Source: Chitinophagaceae bacterium (lineage in GTDB: Bacteria > Bacteroidota > Bacteroidia > Chitinophagales > Chitinophagaceae). From it: DNA of 64,000 nt. The position numbers were made by a program, and so were the translations under genes. This document shows positions 26,981 to 34,818 of the stretch, in pieces. The notes beneath the pieces are model-generated. The model was not told where the DNA came from and did no database searches. It was given only the letters and a program-made list of their open reading frames with translations. The stretch is from assembly GCA_016710745.1 (NCBI GenBank), contig JADJVB010000015.1, forward strand, positions 1 to 64,000, given 5' to 3'. Numbering within the stretch: the stretch's first letter is position 1; each line of letters opens with the position of its first letter.

Positions 26981-28747
26981 TTGAAAAAACGGTTGTTCTA
27001 TATGCCTCTCCTGTTTTTGGCTTTTACCGCCAGGGCCCAGTATTATTTGCGGGGCGAGGTTAAAGATGAAAAAAATCAGCCGCTACAGAACGTTAAAATT
27101 CTCCTGCATTCCAATAATCATTACTATTTTTCGGGTACCGGGGGAGGTTTTGGTATTACGACCAATCTAATAACGGATTCGCTGACGTTGAACCTCGATG
27201 GCTATGAGCCACTTTCGTTGTCGGTAAACAGTGAAAAATGGCAATACCTGACTTTAAAAATATCTCCTTCAAAGGTTAATAAAAACAGGCCAAAACTTAT
27301 TTCAGTAACTAAAAACCTGGAACAAACTTCCAGGATCCGTTGGTATATCAATGACGAGACTTATTTTCAATTGATAGAAAATGAGTACGTTAATTCGTAT
27401 AAGTTTCCGAATACAGGGTTTTCATTGAATGTAAATAAAGCATCGTACAGTAATGTGCGTCGATTTTTAAACCGGGAGAGCATTGTGCCACCCGACGCCG
27501 TGCGTACTGAGGAGATGGTCAATTATTTCAACCTGCACTATCGCGAACCTGAGAATGATCGTGTTTTTTCCATTGGATCGCAACTTACTTCCTGTCCCTG
27601 GAATCTCGACAGGCAATTGTTGATTTTGAATATCAATGCCAAAAAATTGAATTTGAACATGATCCCCCCCGGGAATTTTGTTTTTTTAATTGATGCTTCG
27701 GGCAGCATGGATATGCCCAATAAATTACCCTTACTGAAATCGGCTTTTCAAATGCTGGTAAAAAATCTTCGACCAATCGACACCATTTCTATTGTTACTT
27801 ATGGAGGCACGGTGGGCGTTTTATTGCAACCTACCGGGGGCGCCGAGAAAGAAAAGATCCTAAAGGCAATTGAAACCTTGTCGGCCAGTGGCGATACCAA
27901 TGGTGAGGCGGCCATTATGACTGCTTATGCGCTGGCCCGCAGTACCTTTAAAGAAGGCGGCAGTAACCGGGTTATCCTGGCAACCGACGGTGATTTTAAT
28001 GTTGGCCTAACGTCGGAAAAAGCGCTGGAAGATTTAATAACCAAAGAGCGGCAACGGGGCATTTACCTTACCTGTCTGGGTGTGGGTACCGGCAATTTGA
28101 AAGATTCGAAGCTGGCCTCGCTGGCTAATAAGGGTAATGGTAATTACGCCTACCTGGACGATGTTAATGAAGCCGAAAAAGTTTTGGTAAAAGAACTTAC
28201 CCAAACCTTTTATGCCGTGGCCGACGATGTGTTTTTGAATCTTAAATTTAATGCCAACCTGGTAAAAGAATATCGCCTGATCGGTTTTGATAACAGGCGG
28301 GATGCCGTAGCCGATACACTCATTGATCTGGATGGAGGCGAAATTGGCAGTGCTAACAGCGTGTTGGCTATATTTGAAATAATGCCGGCCACTGATAAAT
28401 TATTCAATCCCGATATTTTACCCAAAGACAAGGTGGCTGAACTTGACATGCGATATAGCTTATGTAATGATACCGTACAATTGTTAATGACTGATTATTG
28501 TCCTGCCAATTTTGTTCCTTTTCAATCAATCGACAGTGACCTCCGGTTTGCAACGGCAGTTGCCATGTTTGGACTTAAATTAAAGCAGTCGAAATTCATT
28601 AAACAGGCCGACTGGATGGATATTTACCAGATAGCGGCCGGATCCTACGATCCAAACAGTTTCCTGCAAACTGAGTTTTTACAATTGGTAGAAAAGGCCC
28701 GTAATATTTACGCTTCTAAAAAGCAACGAAAAAAGAAGAGAGATTAG
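26981..28747 (+). CDS. Von Willebrand factor type A protein (YfbK-like) with N-terminal carboxypeptidase-regulatory-like domain
   Basis: I place the start at TTG 26981, giving KKRLFYMPLLFLAF then TARAQ, a clear signal peptide; a longer frame back to 26900 overlaps hpt and lacks one. Domains: carboxypeptidase-D-regulatory-like beta sandwich (about 22-95, YYLRGEVKDEKNQPLQNVKI), the YfbK N-terminal module (GFSLNVNKASYSNVRRFLNR, DAVRTEEMVNYFN), a vWA domain with MIDAS residues (FLIDASGSMD ... LATDGDFNVG), and the C-terminal DUF3520-like part. It would bind divalent metal and act on the periplasmic side or outer membrane; the role is unknown. Its stop overlaps the convergent dnaJ stop by 4 bp. No partner secretion genes are nearby. 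Confidence 0.88.
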   Translation: MKKRLFYMPLLFLAFTARAQYYLRGEVKDEKNQPLQNVKILLHSNNHYYFSGTGGGFGITTNLITDSLTLNLDGYEPLSLSVNSEKWQYLTLKISPSKVNKNRPKLISVTKNLEQTSRIRWYINDETYFQLIENEYVNSYKFPNTGFSLNVNKASYSNVRRFLNRESIVPPDAVRTEEMVNYFNLHYREPENDRVFSIGSQLTSCPWNLDRQLLILNINAKKLNLNMIPPGNFVFLIDASGSMDMPNKLPLLKSAFQMLVKNLRPIDTISIVTYGGTVGVLLQPTGGAEKEKILKAIETLSASGDTNGEAAIMTAYALARSTFKEGGSNRVILATDGDFNVGLTSEKALEDLITKERQRGIYLTCLGVGTGNLKDSKLASLANKGNGNYAYLDDVNEAEKVLVKELTQTFYAVADDVFLNLKFNANLVKEYRLIGFDNRRDAVADTLIDLDGGEIGSANSVLAIFEIMPATDKLFNPDILPKDKVAELDMRYSLCNDTVQLLMTDYCPANFVPFQSIDSDLRFATAVAMFGLKLKQSKFIKQADWMDIYQIAAGSYDPNSFLQTEFLQLVEKARNIYASKKQRKKKRD

Positions 28748-29913
28748 GTAAACATTTCCCTTACTTTATCAAAAAAGGATTTGTCGTTTTTATCAGGTTT
28801 GGGCTTGAAATTTTCCGATTTCTGTAATTTTTCCAGCATTTCTTTTTCAGATCCCGAAACCTGTTGCGGTGTCCATACATTAATCTGTATTAACTGGTCG
28901 CCTTTTTCGTAACTGTTTACGTTAGGGAATCCCTTGCCTTTCAGCCTGAAAATCTTTCCGCTCTGAGTGCCTGGCGGGATCTTGATCTTCGCTCTTCCGT
29001 CGATCGTGGGTACTTCTACCTGGGTTCCAAAAACAGCGTCGGGTATGGAAATATGCAGGTCGAAGGCAACATTCAATCCATCCCGGTGTAATTGCGGATG
29101 CGATTCTTCTTCAATTAAAACGATCAGATCACCGGCGGCACCGCCCCGTTCCCCTGCATTTCCTTTCCCACTTAAACTTAACTGCATGCCTTCCTGCACA
29201 CCGGCCGGAATATCTATCGTTACGGTTTCTTCGCCGTATACCCGGCCGTCGCCTTTACAGGAGGTACATTTATGCGTAACCGTACTACCTTCGCCGTTGC
29301 AGGTTGGGCAGGTGGTTACCGTTTGCATTTGTCCTAAAAATGTATTCTGTACCCGTCGCACCTGGCCACTTCCGCCACAGGTTTTACAGTCTTGCACGCT
29401 ACTTTTGTCTTTTGCGCCGCTTCCACTGCAGGTACTACAGCCTACATATTTTTTTACTTTAATTGTTTTTTGTGCCCCTTTTGCCAGTTCTTCATAATTC
29501 AATTTTATTTTTACACGAAGGTTACTACCCCGGGTGCCGCGGCTGCGGGAACCGGAACTGCGCCTGCTGCTTCCGCCTCCAAAAAAGCTACCAAAGGGAC
29601 TGTCGTCGCCGAAAATGTCACCAAAATTGCTGAAAATATCGTCCATATTCATGCCGCCTCCGCTAAAACCGCCGCCTTGTCTGCCCTGACTAAAAGCCTG
29701 GTGCCCAAACCGGTCATATTGGGTACGCTTATCCGTGTCGCTTAACACTTCATAAGCTTCAGCTGCCTCCTTAAATTTTTCTTCGGCAGTTTTATCGCCC
29801 GGGTTTCGGTCGGGATGGTATTGCATCGCTACTTTACGGTAGGCTTTCTTAATCTCATCCTGCGATGAAGATTTTGAAACGCCCAATATTTCATAAAAAT
29901 CTTTTTTCGACAT
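28744..29913 (-). CDS. dnaJ: Chaperone protein DnaJ
   Basis: Hsp40 co-chaperone that stimulates DnaK ATPase activity and delivers unfolded clients. J-domain at residues 1-70 with the HPD motif (MQYHPDRNPGDK). A Gly/Phe-rich linker (GGGFSGGGMNMDDIFSNFG) and a Ser/Arg/Gly-rich insert follow. Four zinc-finger repeats follow: CSTCSGSG, CKTCGGSG, CPTCNGEG and CTSCKGDG. The C-terminal substrate-binding domains contain VTIDIPAGVQEGMQLSLSG and KIKIPPGTQSGKIFRLKGKG. All 389 residues are intact, type-I DnaJ. It follows grpE by 75 bp on the same strand, so it forms a grpE-dnaJ unit; dnaK is not in the window. It is convergent with the vWA gene. Confidence 0.97.
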   Translation of the reverse strand: MSKKDFYEILGVSKSSSQDEIKKAYRKVAMQYHPDRNPGDKTAEEKFKEAAEAYEVLSDTDKRTQYDRFGHQAFSQGRQGGGFSGGGMNMDDIFSNFGDIFGDDSPFGSFFGGGSSRRSSGSRSRGTRGSNLRVKIKLNYEELAKGAQKTIKVKKYVGCSTCSGSGAKDKSSVQDCKTCGGSGQVRRVQNTFLGQMQTVTTCPTCNGEGSTVTHKCTSCKGDGRVYGEETVTIDIPAGVQEGMQLSLSGKGNAGERGGAAGDLIVLIEEESHPQLHRDGLNVAFDLHISIPDAVFGTQVEVPTIDGRAKIKIPPGTQSGKIFRLKGKGFPNVNSYEKGDQLIQINVWTPQQVSGSEKEMLEKLQKSENFKPKPDKNDKSFFDKVREMFT

Positions 29914-29988
29914 TTTTTTATTCTTCTTGGTAATTGAAAAACTATTTAGGTAACCTGTTCCATCTATTTTTCGGGGAATTGGGAGCCG

Positions 29989-30537
29989 TTACTTCCCTAC
30001 CACCACTTTTGCAAACCTGATGATCTTGTTGTTCAGGTAGTAGCCTTTTTCCACTTCATCAACCACTTTCCCTTTTTTATTTTCGGGGACTTCAATTTCT
30101 GTAATGGCCTCATGTTTTTCCACGTCAAATGCCGTATTCACGCTTTCCATGGCTTTTAAACCTCTTGCCTGTAATGTATTCCGGAGTTTATTAAATACCA
30201 GCTGAACGCCTTCTTTTTGTGCGACTATATCTTCAGATTCGTTTAATTGTTTCTCTGCACGGTCGCAATCATCCATAACTTCCAGTAACGAAATGATCAC
30301 ATCTTTACCGGCCATCTGAATCAATTCGATCTTTTCTTTGGCGTTCCGGCGTTTAAAATTATCGAATTCGGCAAAAAGACGGAGGTATTTGTCTTTCTGT
30401 TCTTCAACTTCAGCCTGTAATTTTTGGGTCATATCCTCGCAGTCCGGGTTGCTTAAATGGGTATTTCCGGGCACATCGGCGTCTGCATTAATATTCATGT
30501 CTTCGTTTTCGGGTAGTATTGTATCTTTTTCTTTCAT
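29989..30537 (-). CDS. grpE: Nucleotide exchange factor GrpE
   Basis: Releases ADP from DnaK during the Hsp70 cycle. The N-terminal ~35 residues are acidic and probably disordered (LPENEDMNINADADVPG). A long coiled-coil dimerisation helix follows (LQAEVEEQKDKYLRLFAEFD with NFKRRNAKEKIELIQMAGKD). The C-terminal beta-domain has the GrpE signature (FDVEKHEAITEIEVPE, KGKVVDEVEKGYYLNNKIIR, FAKVVVGK). Its 182 residues are normal. It is first gene of the grpE-dnaJ unit. No CIRCE (HrcA) inverted repeat is visible upstream, so heat regulation, if any, is through another route. Confidence 0.96.
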   Translation of the reverse strand: MKEKDTILPENEDMNINADADVPGNTHLSNPDCEDMTQKLQAEVEEQKDKYLRLFAEFDNFKRRNAKEKIELIQMAGKDVIISLLEVMDDCDRAEKQLNESEDIVAQKEGVQLVFNKLRNTLQARGLKAMESVNTAFDVEKHEAITEIEVPENKKGKVVDEVEKGYYLNNKIIRFAKVVVGK

Positions 30538-30665
30538 ATCCTTATTTTAAAAATTGGTTGCGAAGGTACAACAGTCAAAGATTTTGCCAATGGTCATTTT
30601 GCCGTCAAATTGGCAATAAATTTTAAATATAAGGCCCATAACACCACTATCTATGACACAGCCGT

Positions 30666-30673
30666 TAACTTTG
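30666..30673 (+). promoter_or_regulatory. -7 element TAACTTTG before the RlmI-type gene
   Basis: Matches TAnnTTTG, about 107 bases before the ATG at 30781. The same octamer recurs at 14258 and 43627. Confidence 0.4.
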
Positions 30674-30780
30674 CGCCAGCATGGGGGTTCAAAACAACCT
30701 TAAAGGAGTATATTCAATAAAATTGGCCAATAATTGGTTGGCAAAGCTTTCACTTTAACCAGTTTCAATAATCAGATAAA

Positions 30781-31962
30781 ATGAAAAGTATTTTTTTAAA
30801 TAAAAAGATCAGCCGAAGGGTAGAAATGGGGCACCCCTGGATATTTGGAAACGAAGTGAATACCGGTAAGGCCCTCGATGCTGCTGCTGCACCCGGGGAA
30901 ATTGTGAATGTATATACATTCGATAAAAAATTTATAGGTAGGGGGTATATTAATCCTAAATCGCAGATCATGGTTCGGTTACTTACCCGGGATAAGGATG
31001 AGGTCATTGACGACAATTTTTTCTTTAACCGCATTAAAAAGGCCTGGGCCTATCGCCAGCAGATCGGGTATACCGAAAATTGCCGCCTGATTTTTGGAGA
31101 AGCTGATGATTTACCTCAGTTGATAATTGATAAATTCAATGATTATTTTGTTATTCAAACGCTGGCGTTAGGGATAGATATTTGGAAACCGGCGATTGTA
31201 AAAGCCATTGAAAAGATATTTTCGCCGCTCGGGATTTACGAAAGAAATGATGTGCCGATCAGGGAACTGGAAGGGATGGAACAAAAAAAGGGTTTTTTGT
31301 CGGCCGGGTTTGATACCAATATCATCATCAATGAAAATGGTATCAGGTTCTATGTAGATATTGCGAACGGACAAAAGACCGGTTTTTTCTTAGACCAGCA
31401 GGATAATCGGCGGGCCATTCAGCATATTGTTAAAGACGCCGATGTTTTGGGTGCATTTTGTTATACCGGATCTTTTGAAATTAGTGCCGCGAAGTATGGT
31501 GCCCGGTCGGTTTTGGGGCTCGATATATCGCAACAGGCGGTTGACATGTGTATAAGGAATGCGGCTTTAAACGAACTTGAACGCACCTGTACCTTTAGCT
31601 GTGTTAATGCCTTTGATGTTTTAAAAGAATGGTCAAAAGAAGGAAAGCAATGGGATGTGGTCATGCTTGATCCACCCTCATTTACAAAAAGCCGGGCAAC
31701 CATCGACAAAGCCGTTGCGGGATATAAAGAAATTAATTTGCGGGGAATGAAGTTGGTGAAGCCGGGCGGTTTTTTGGTAACATCAAGTTGTACCAACCTG
31801 GTTCAGCCCGAATTATTTCTCGACATTATTCAAATGGCGGCAACTGATGCGAAAAGAAAGATCAGGCAGGTTGTTTTTCAGTCACAATCAGCTGATCACC
31901 CGATTATACGCGGACAGGAGAATACGCACTACCTTAAGTTTTTAATAGTGCAGGTGATGTAA
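30781..31962 (+). CDS. Class I rRNA methyltransferase, RlmI-like (23S rRNA m5C)
   Basis: Two-domain enzyme: an N-terminal PUA-like RNA-binding domain (residues 1-75: KKISRRVEMGHPWIFGNEV, GEIVNVYTFDKKFIGRGY) and a SAM-dependent methyltransferase domain. The latter has the EEHI domain region, then GFFLDQQDNR, VLGAFCYTGSFEISAAKYGA (motif I), LDISQQAVDMCIRNAALN, WDVVMLDPPSFTKS (motif IV DPPxF, with the catalytic region) and SSCTNLV near the end. It has 393 residues, as in RlmI, which methylates C1962 of 23S rRNA in E. coli. The SSC Cys in the later motif is consistent with m5C chemistry. It stands alone after its own promoter and ends close to a convergent T9SS gene. Confidence 0.9.
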   Translation: MKSIFLNKKISRRVEMGHPWIFGNEVNTGKALDAAAAPGEIVNVYTFDKKFIGRGYINPKSQIMVRLLTRDKDEVIDDNFFFNRIKKAWAYRQQIGYTENCRLIFGEADDLPQLIIDKFNDYFVIQTLALGIDIWKPAIVKAIEKIFSPLGIYERNDVPIRELEGMEQKKGFLSAGFDTNIIINENGIRFYVDIANGQKTGFFLDQQDNRRAIQHIVKDADVLGAFCYTGSFEISAAKYGARSVLGLDISQQAVDMCIRNAALNELERTCTFSCVNAFDVLKEWSKEGKQWDVVMLDPPSFTKSRATIDKAVAGYKEINLRGMKLVKPGGFLVTSSCTNLVQPELFLDIIQMAATDAKRKIRQVVFQSQSADHPIIRGQENTHYLKFLIVQVM

Positions 31963-31976
31963 CAAAAAGATCGGGA

Positions 31977-32318
31977 TTATTTAACTACCTGGAATTTACC
32001 TGACTCGATTATTTTTCCATCTTTATCGCGCAGTTGGTATACATAGATACCGCGGTAAAAATCTTCTAAAGGCATGTTGATGCGGGGAGCCAATTGTGTG
32101 AATTCAACTATTTTCTTTCCCATAAAATTATAGATCTCCAGGGAAAAAGATTTATTATAGCCATACAGAAAATCAAAATTGATCGCTGTTGTAGCAGGAA
32201 TTGGATATGGCTTTATCAGTTTTGCTATAGGTTCACCCTGATTTGGGTTTTTATTCTGAGCAAAAGAAGTAAAGTTTATTCCAAATGTAAAAATTAGTAT
32301 GTAAATAATTTTCTTCAA
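31977..32318 (-). CDS. T9SS type-A sorting-domain mini-protein with almost no passenger
   Basis: A 113-residue protein made of a signal peptide (about 1-20, ending SFAQ), a linker of about 15 residues (NKNPNQGEPIAKLIK), and then a type-A CTD: PYPIPATTAINFDFLYGYNK, FSLEIYNFMGKKIVEF, MPLEDFYRGIYVYQLRD, GKIIESGKFQVVK. These are the usual landmarks (PNP-like start, beta-strands, GxY, G+F-V-K end). Normally such a CTD ends a large exported enzyme; here nothing precedes it. The frame is intact and the upstream 125 bases show no coding remnant, so it looks like a designed small protein rather than a broken end, though an ancient deletion cannot be excluded. Confidence 0.85.
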   Translation of the reverse strand: MKKIIYILIFTFGINFTSFAQNKNPNQGEPIAKLIKPYPIPATTAINFDFLYGYNKSFSLEIYNFMGKKIVEFTQLAPRINMPLEDFYRGIYVYQLRDKDGKIIESGKFQVVK

Positions 32319-32443
32319 CAGAGTAAAAATATGTAAAAAGTTTTAATTCAGCAATAATTTACTGCCGGCTTATTTTTATAAATATATCGAAAAAAAACTT
32401 AATTAAAAACTTTTAAATCAATTAGTTAACCCAAGTTCGCTAT

Positions 32444-32917
32444 TTAATCCGATAAACTTATTAATTTTTCATTAATTAACCTGAAATTTGGCACATCAGA
32501 AGCATTTTCCAGCACTTCGGCATAGTTGATTCTACCTTCTTTATCGACAATAAACGCTGATCTTTTACTTACCCCTTTCATATCCAGGATCCATTCTTCG
32601 TATAATGAGCCGTAGGATGCCGAAACTTCCTTATTAAAATCACTTAACAAGGTAAAATTGTAGCCTTGATTGGTTTTATATTGTTTTAACGTAAAAACCG
32701 AGTCAACTGATATACCAATTACGCTACTATTTATATTATCATACCGGCTGATATCATCCCTCACAGCGCATAATTCTGCTGTACAAACACTGGTAAAGGC
32801 TTGTGGGAAAAATAAAATGAGCACATTTTTTCCTTTAAAATCGCTGAGGGTTACTTTGTTTTTCTCCGAGTTGAATAAGGAAAAACCGGGGGCCTTTTGG
32901 CCAATTTCAAGTTTCAT
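32444..32917 (-). CDS. Peroxiredoxin (AhpC/TSA family)
   Basis: Thiol peroxidase that reduces hydrogen peroxide and organic hydroperoxides. Thioredoxin-fold with KLEIGQKAPGFSLFNSE at the start, then the peroxidatic centre FPQAFTSVCTAELCAVRDD (the family pattern FPxAFTxxCT) with a second Cys five residues later. GISVDSVFTLKQY and SKRSAFIVDKEGRINYAEV follow. It has 157 residues. The close second Cys and the AhpE/BCP-like length suggest a 1-Cys or atypical 2-Cys member. No signal peptide: cytoplasmic. A good promoter lies upstream (TTG, 18-base spacer, TATTTTTG). Confidence 0.9.
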   Translation of the reverse strand: MKLEIGQKAPGFSLFNSEKNKVTLSDFKGKNVLILFFPQAFTSVCTAELCAVRDDISRYDNINSSVIGISVDSVFTLKQYKTNQGYNFTLLSDFNKEVSASYGSLYEEWILDMKGVSKRSAFIVDKEGRINYAEVLENASDVPNFRLINEKLISLSD

Positions 32918-32935
32918 ATGTTAATTAATTTAATA

Positions 32936-32964
32936 CAAAAATAGTCATCGTGTAAGCGTAACAA
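32936..32964 (-). promoter_or_regulatory. Promoter of the peroxiredoxin gene
   Basis: On the minus strand: TTG (-33), 18-base spacer, TATTTTTG (-7), 18 bases before the ATG. It is one of the clearest Bacteroidota-type promoters here. Confidence 0.55.
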
Positions 32965-33622
32965 CTTTGGCGAACTTTTAGTTTAATTAGCAAACGCCTA
33001 TTATTTAAACACCGAAACCAAATTATTATTAGCAAACAGGTTACTGAATGTATTGGAGCCATGTTCCCTGCATGGGTAGTTTGGGGTAGCTACTATTGGG
33101 AGTTGCAGGTGTTGTGGCTCCTTTGGCCATAGGAGGTATCTTACTGGTGATGGTCCTTGCAGGTGGGTATCTATCCGCTGCACGTTATAACCCGGCAGAA
33201 AACCTTACTGTTTTGTATAAACGAAGCCCCCTCTGGAAAAAGGGGGCTTATTGTTATCCAAACAATCCATAAAAACAAAAATCTTTGGTTTGTTAGCACA
33301 CGACTTCTGTATTCCGGACAGTATGTTCAGATAAATTCATTGGCAAATAGTGTTAGGTCCGTTTTTGCGGTAAGTGCATTAAAAAGTAAGTGAAATCTTG
33401 TGTAAAGTTTGTATTTGTGCAGAATTTACCAGGTAAAAATACGGTGGTAAATAGCCAGATGTTGCAGGTAATTGTTTACCTTTTATCATAGGGTTAATAT
33501 TTAGTTTTCAAAGGATTGTTATAGGTTATTGATATAAACGGTTTGATTTGAATTTTATTATAGGTAACAGCAAAGATTAGTTGAGATTTATTTTTATCTG
33601 CCCGATCCGGGCTTTAAAAACC
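32965..33622. other. Gene-free interval of about 650 bases
   Basis: No supportable gene. Between about 33093 and 33270 the plus strand can be read as a short hydrophobic peptide (a TM-like stretch GVAGVVAPLAIGGILLVMVL) but lacks a good start, so I do not call it. The right part (33330-33600) is A/T-rich with no ORF. It holds the hairpin at 33224-33249. A small RNA is possible. Confidence 0.45.
33224..33249. terminator. Hairpin AAGCCCCC-N10-GGGGGCTT
   Basis: Perfect 8-bp stem. There is no strong T run on either side; terminator or RNA structure of unknown parent transcript. Confidence 0.45.
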
Positions 33623-33650
33623 AAGCCTCCCGATTGGTATCGGGAGGCTT
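33623..33650 (-). terminator. Intrinsic terminator after the DUF1573 pair
   Basis: Perfect 12-bp stem AAGCCTCCCGAT with a 4-base loop; on the minus strand it is followed by GGTTTTT. It ends the two-gene DUF1573 unit. Confidence 0.85.
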
Positions 33651-33671
33651 CCATATCTGTATATAAAGAAA

Positions 33672-34151
33672 TTAATTCTTTGTATTCTTGGTTACTTTTG
33701 AAGGGGTCGGTTTAGCAGGTAAATCGTTTGTTTTCCTGGTGTCGCTTTCAGTAATCATCTTATCGTAATCTTCAGCAGATAATACATCGCCGGTTATGGT
33801 AATGCTTTTCATTTCGTCAACCCCGGCAAATTTAACAGTCAGGTGCTTGTCAAAATGATTCATTGCAGCTGCATTGTAGGTTGCGGTAATAGTTCCGGTT
33901 TTGCCTGGTGCAATAGGTGATTTGGTATAATCGCCCATAGTGCAACCACAGGTAGGATTGGCTTGCTCAATAAGCAATGGCTCTTTTCCAATATTCGTTA
34001 CAACAAAAGTTGCTGTAGCCGGTACACCCTGCTTAATCTTGCCTAAGTCGATCGTTTCGCTGGCAAATTTGGCAACATCGGCAGCCGTTTTTTGTGCAAA
34101 TAACATAGCAGAAAATGTAAATGCAACAAGAGATAATAGTAATTTTTTCAT
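33672..34151 (-). CDS. DUF1573 exported protein (second of a tandem pair)
   Basis: A 159-residue periplasmic or outer-surface protein. Signal peptide about 1-19 (ending LFAQ), then one DUF1573 (HYDIN/ASH-like, immunoglobulin-type) domain: IDLGKIKQGVPATATFVVTN, GKEPLLIEQANPTCGCTMGD and PGKTGTITATYNAAAMNHFD. The CGCT motif is the family landmark; its two Cys are suggestive of metal or disulfide chemistry but have no proven role. Lys/Thr-rich tail (KPTPSKVTKNTKN). It lies about 30 bp after the similar gene at 34183-34686 on the same strand; the pair most likely arose by duplication and is transcribed from the promoter at 34714. Confidence 0.9.
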   Translation of the reverse strand: MKKLLLSLVAFTFSAMLFAQKTAADVAKFASETIDLGKIKQGVPATATFVVTNIGKEPLLIEQANPTCGCTMGDYTKSPIAPGKTGTITATYNAAAMNHFDKHLTVKFAGVDEMKSITITGDVLSAEDYDKMITESDTRKTNDLPAKPTPSKVTKNTKN

Positions 34152-34182
34152 AATTAATGTAGTTTTTATTTTAAGGTTTATT

Positions 34183-34686
34183 TTAATTTTTCAAATCGTT
34201 AAGTCCTTTATTTTCGGGGGCTGATGATCCCGGTGTTTTCCAAACTTCACCCTTTATGATGAGTTGTTTGGTTTGTGTTTCATTATAACTAACCGTAATG
34301 AATTTCGTAAATGGCCCTTCAGCAGCGGCATTATATCCTACGGTGATCTTTGTTTTTTCTCCCGGTGCAATGGTTTTGTCTTTTTCCCATTCCGGTGTGG
34401 TACATCCGCAACTGGCATTAATATTGGCAATCTTAAGCGGGGTCTTACTCATATTAGCAACTTCAAAAATGGTTGTCACCGGTTTGCCTTGTGGTATTTT
34501 ACCAAAATCATGCTCGGTTTCATTCAGGGTCAACATTTTATCAGCTTCTTCAATGGTAACTACATTGGTTTTCAGATCCTTGGTAACAGCTTCAGTTACC
34601 GTGGTGTTTGCACCAGAAGCCGCATTTTGAGCCTGCAGACCCGAAAAAACCAACACGGAGCAAATAAGGGTAATCATTTGTTTCAT
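34183..34686 (-). CDS. DUF1573 exported protein (first of a tandem pair)
   Basis: A 167-residue protein with a signal peptide (about 1-19, ending GLQAQ), a Thr/Val-rich linker and one DUF1573 domain: ETEHDFGKIPQGKPVTTIFE, MSKTPLKIANINASCGCTTP, APGEKTKITVGYNAAAEGPF. It shares domain layout and the CGCT motif with its downstream neighbour, but the linkers and tails differ. It likely sits in the periplasm or at the cell surface; the function of the family is unknown. A TATCTTTG -7 element lies 28 bases upstream of the ATG. Confidence 0.9.
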   Translation of the reverse strand: MKQMITLICSVLVFSGLQAQNAASGANTTVTEAVTKDLKTNVVTIEEADKMLTLNETEHDFGKIPQGKPVTTIFEVANMSKTPLKIANINASCGCTTPEWEKDKTIAPGEKTKITVGYNAAAEGPFTKFITVSYNETQTKQLIIKGEVWKTPGSSAPENKGLNDLKN

Positions 34687-34713
34687 AATCTCTGGCTTTT
34701 AAATTAAAGTTCT

Positions 34714-34721
34714 CAAAGATA
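34714..34721 (-). promoter_or_regulatory. -7 element TATCTTTG for the DUF1573 pair
   Basis: Matches TAnnTTTG on the minus strand, 28 bases before the ATG at 34686. It is back-to-back with the E1 gene promoter. Confidence 0.5.
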
Positions 34722-34792
34722 ATAAAACGCCTTTAACTGTTCTAAATTGTTATACCGTTAGGAGATTTTTAACAAAGCTGCCCTTTAATTTA

Positions 34793-34800
34793 TATTTTTG
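34793..34800 (+). promoter_or_regulatory. -7 element TATTTTTG for the E1 dehydrogenase gene
   Basis: Matches TAnnTTTG; it would place the transcript start about 10-15 bases before the ATG at 34819, a very short leader. Confidence 0.5.
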
Positions 34801-34818
34801 CCGTAGATTAACAGTGCT

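Noticed and set aside
33093..33270. Hydrophobic TM-like reading of the plus strand in the gap after the peroxiredoxin gene
   Set aside because: No good start codon, an in-frame stop just upstream, and no recognised family.
33672..34686. DUF1573 pair as one split gene
   Set aside because: Each has its own signal peptide, full domain and stop, so they are two complete paralogues.
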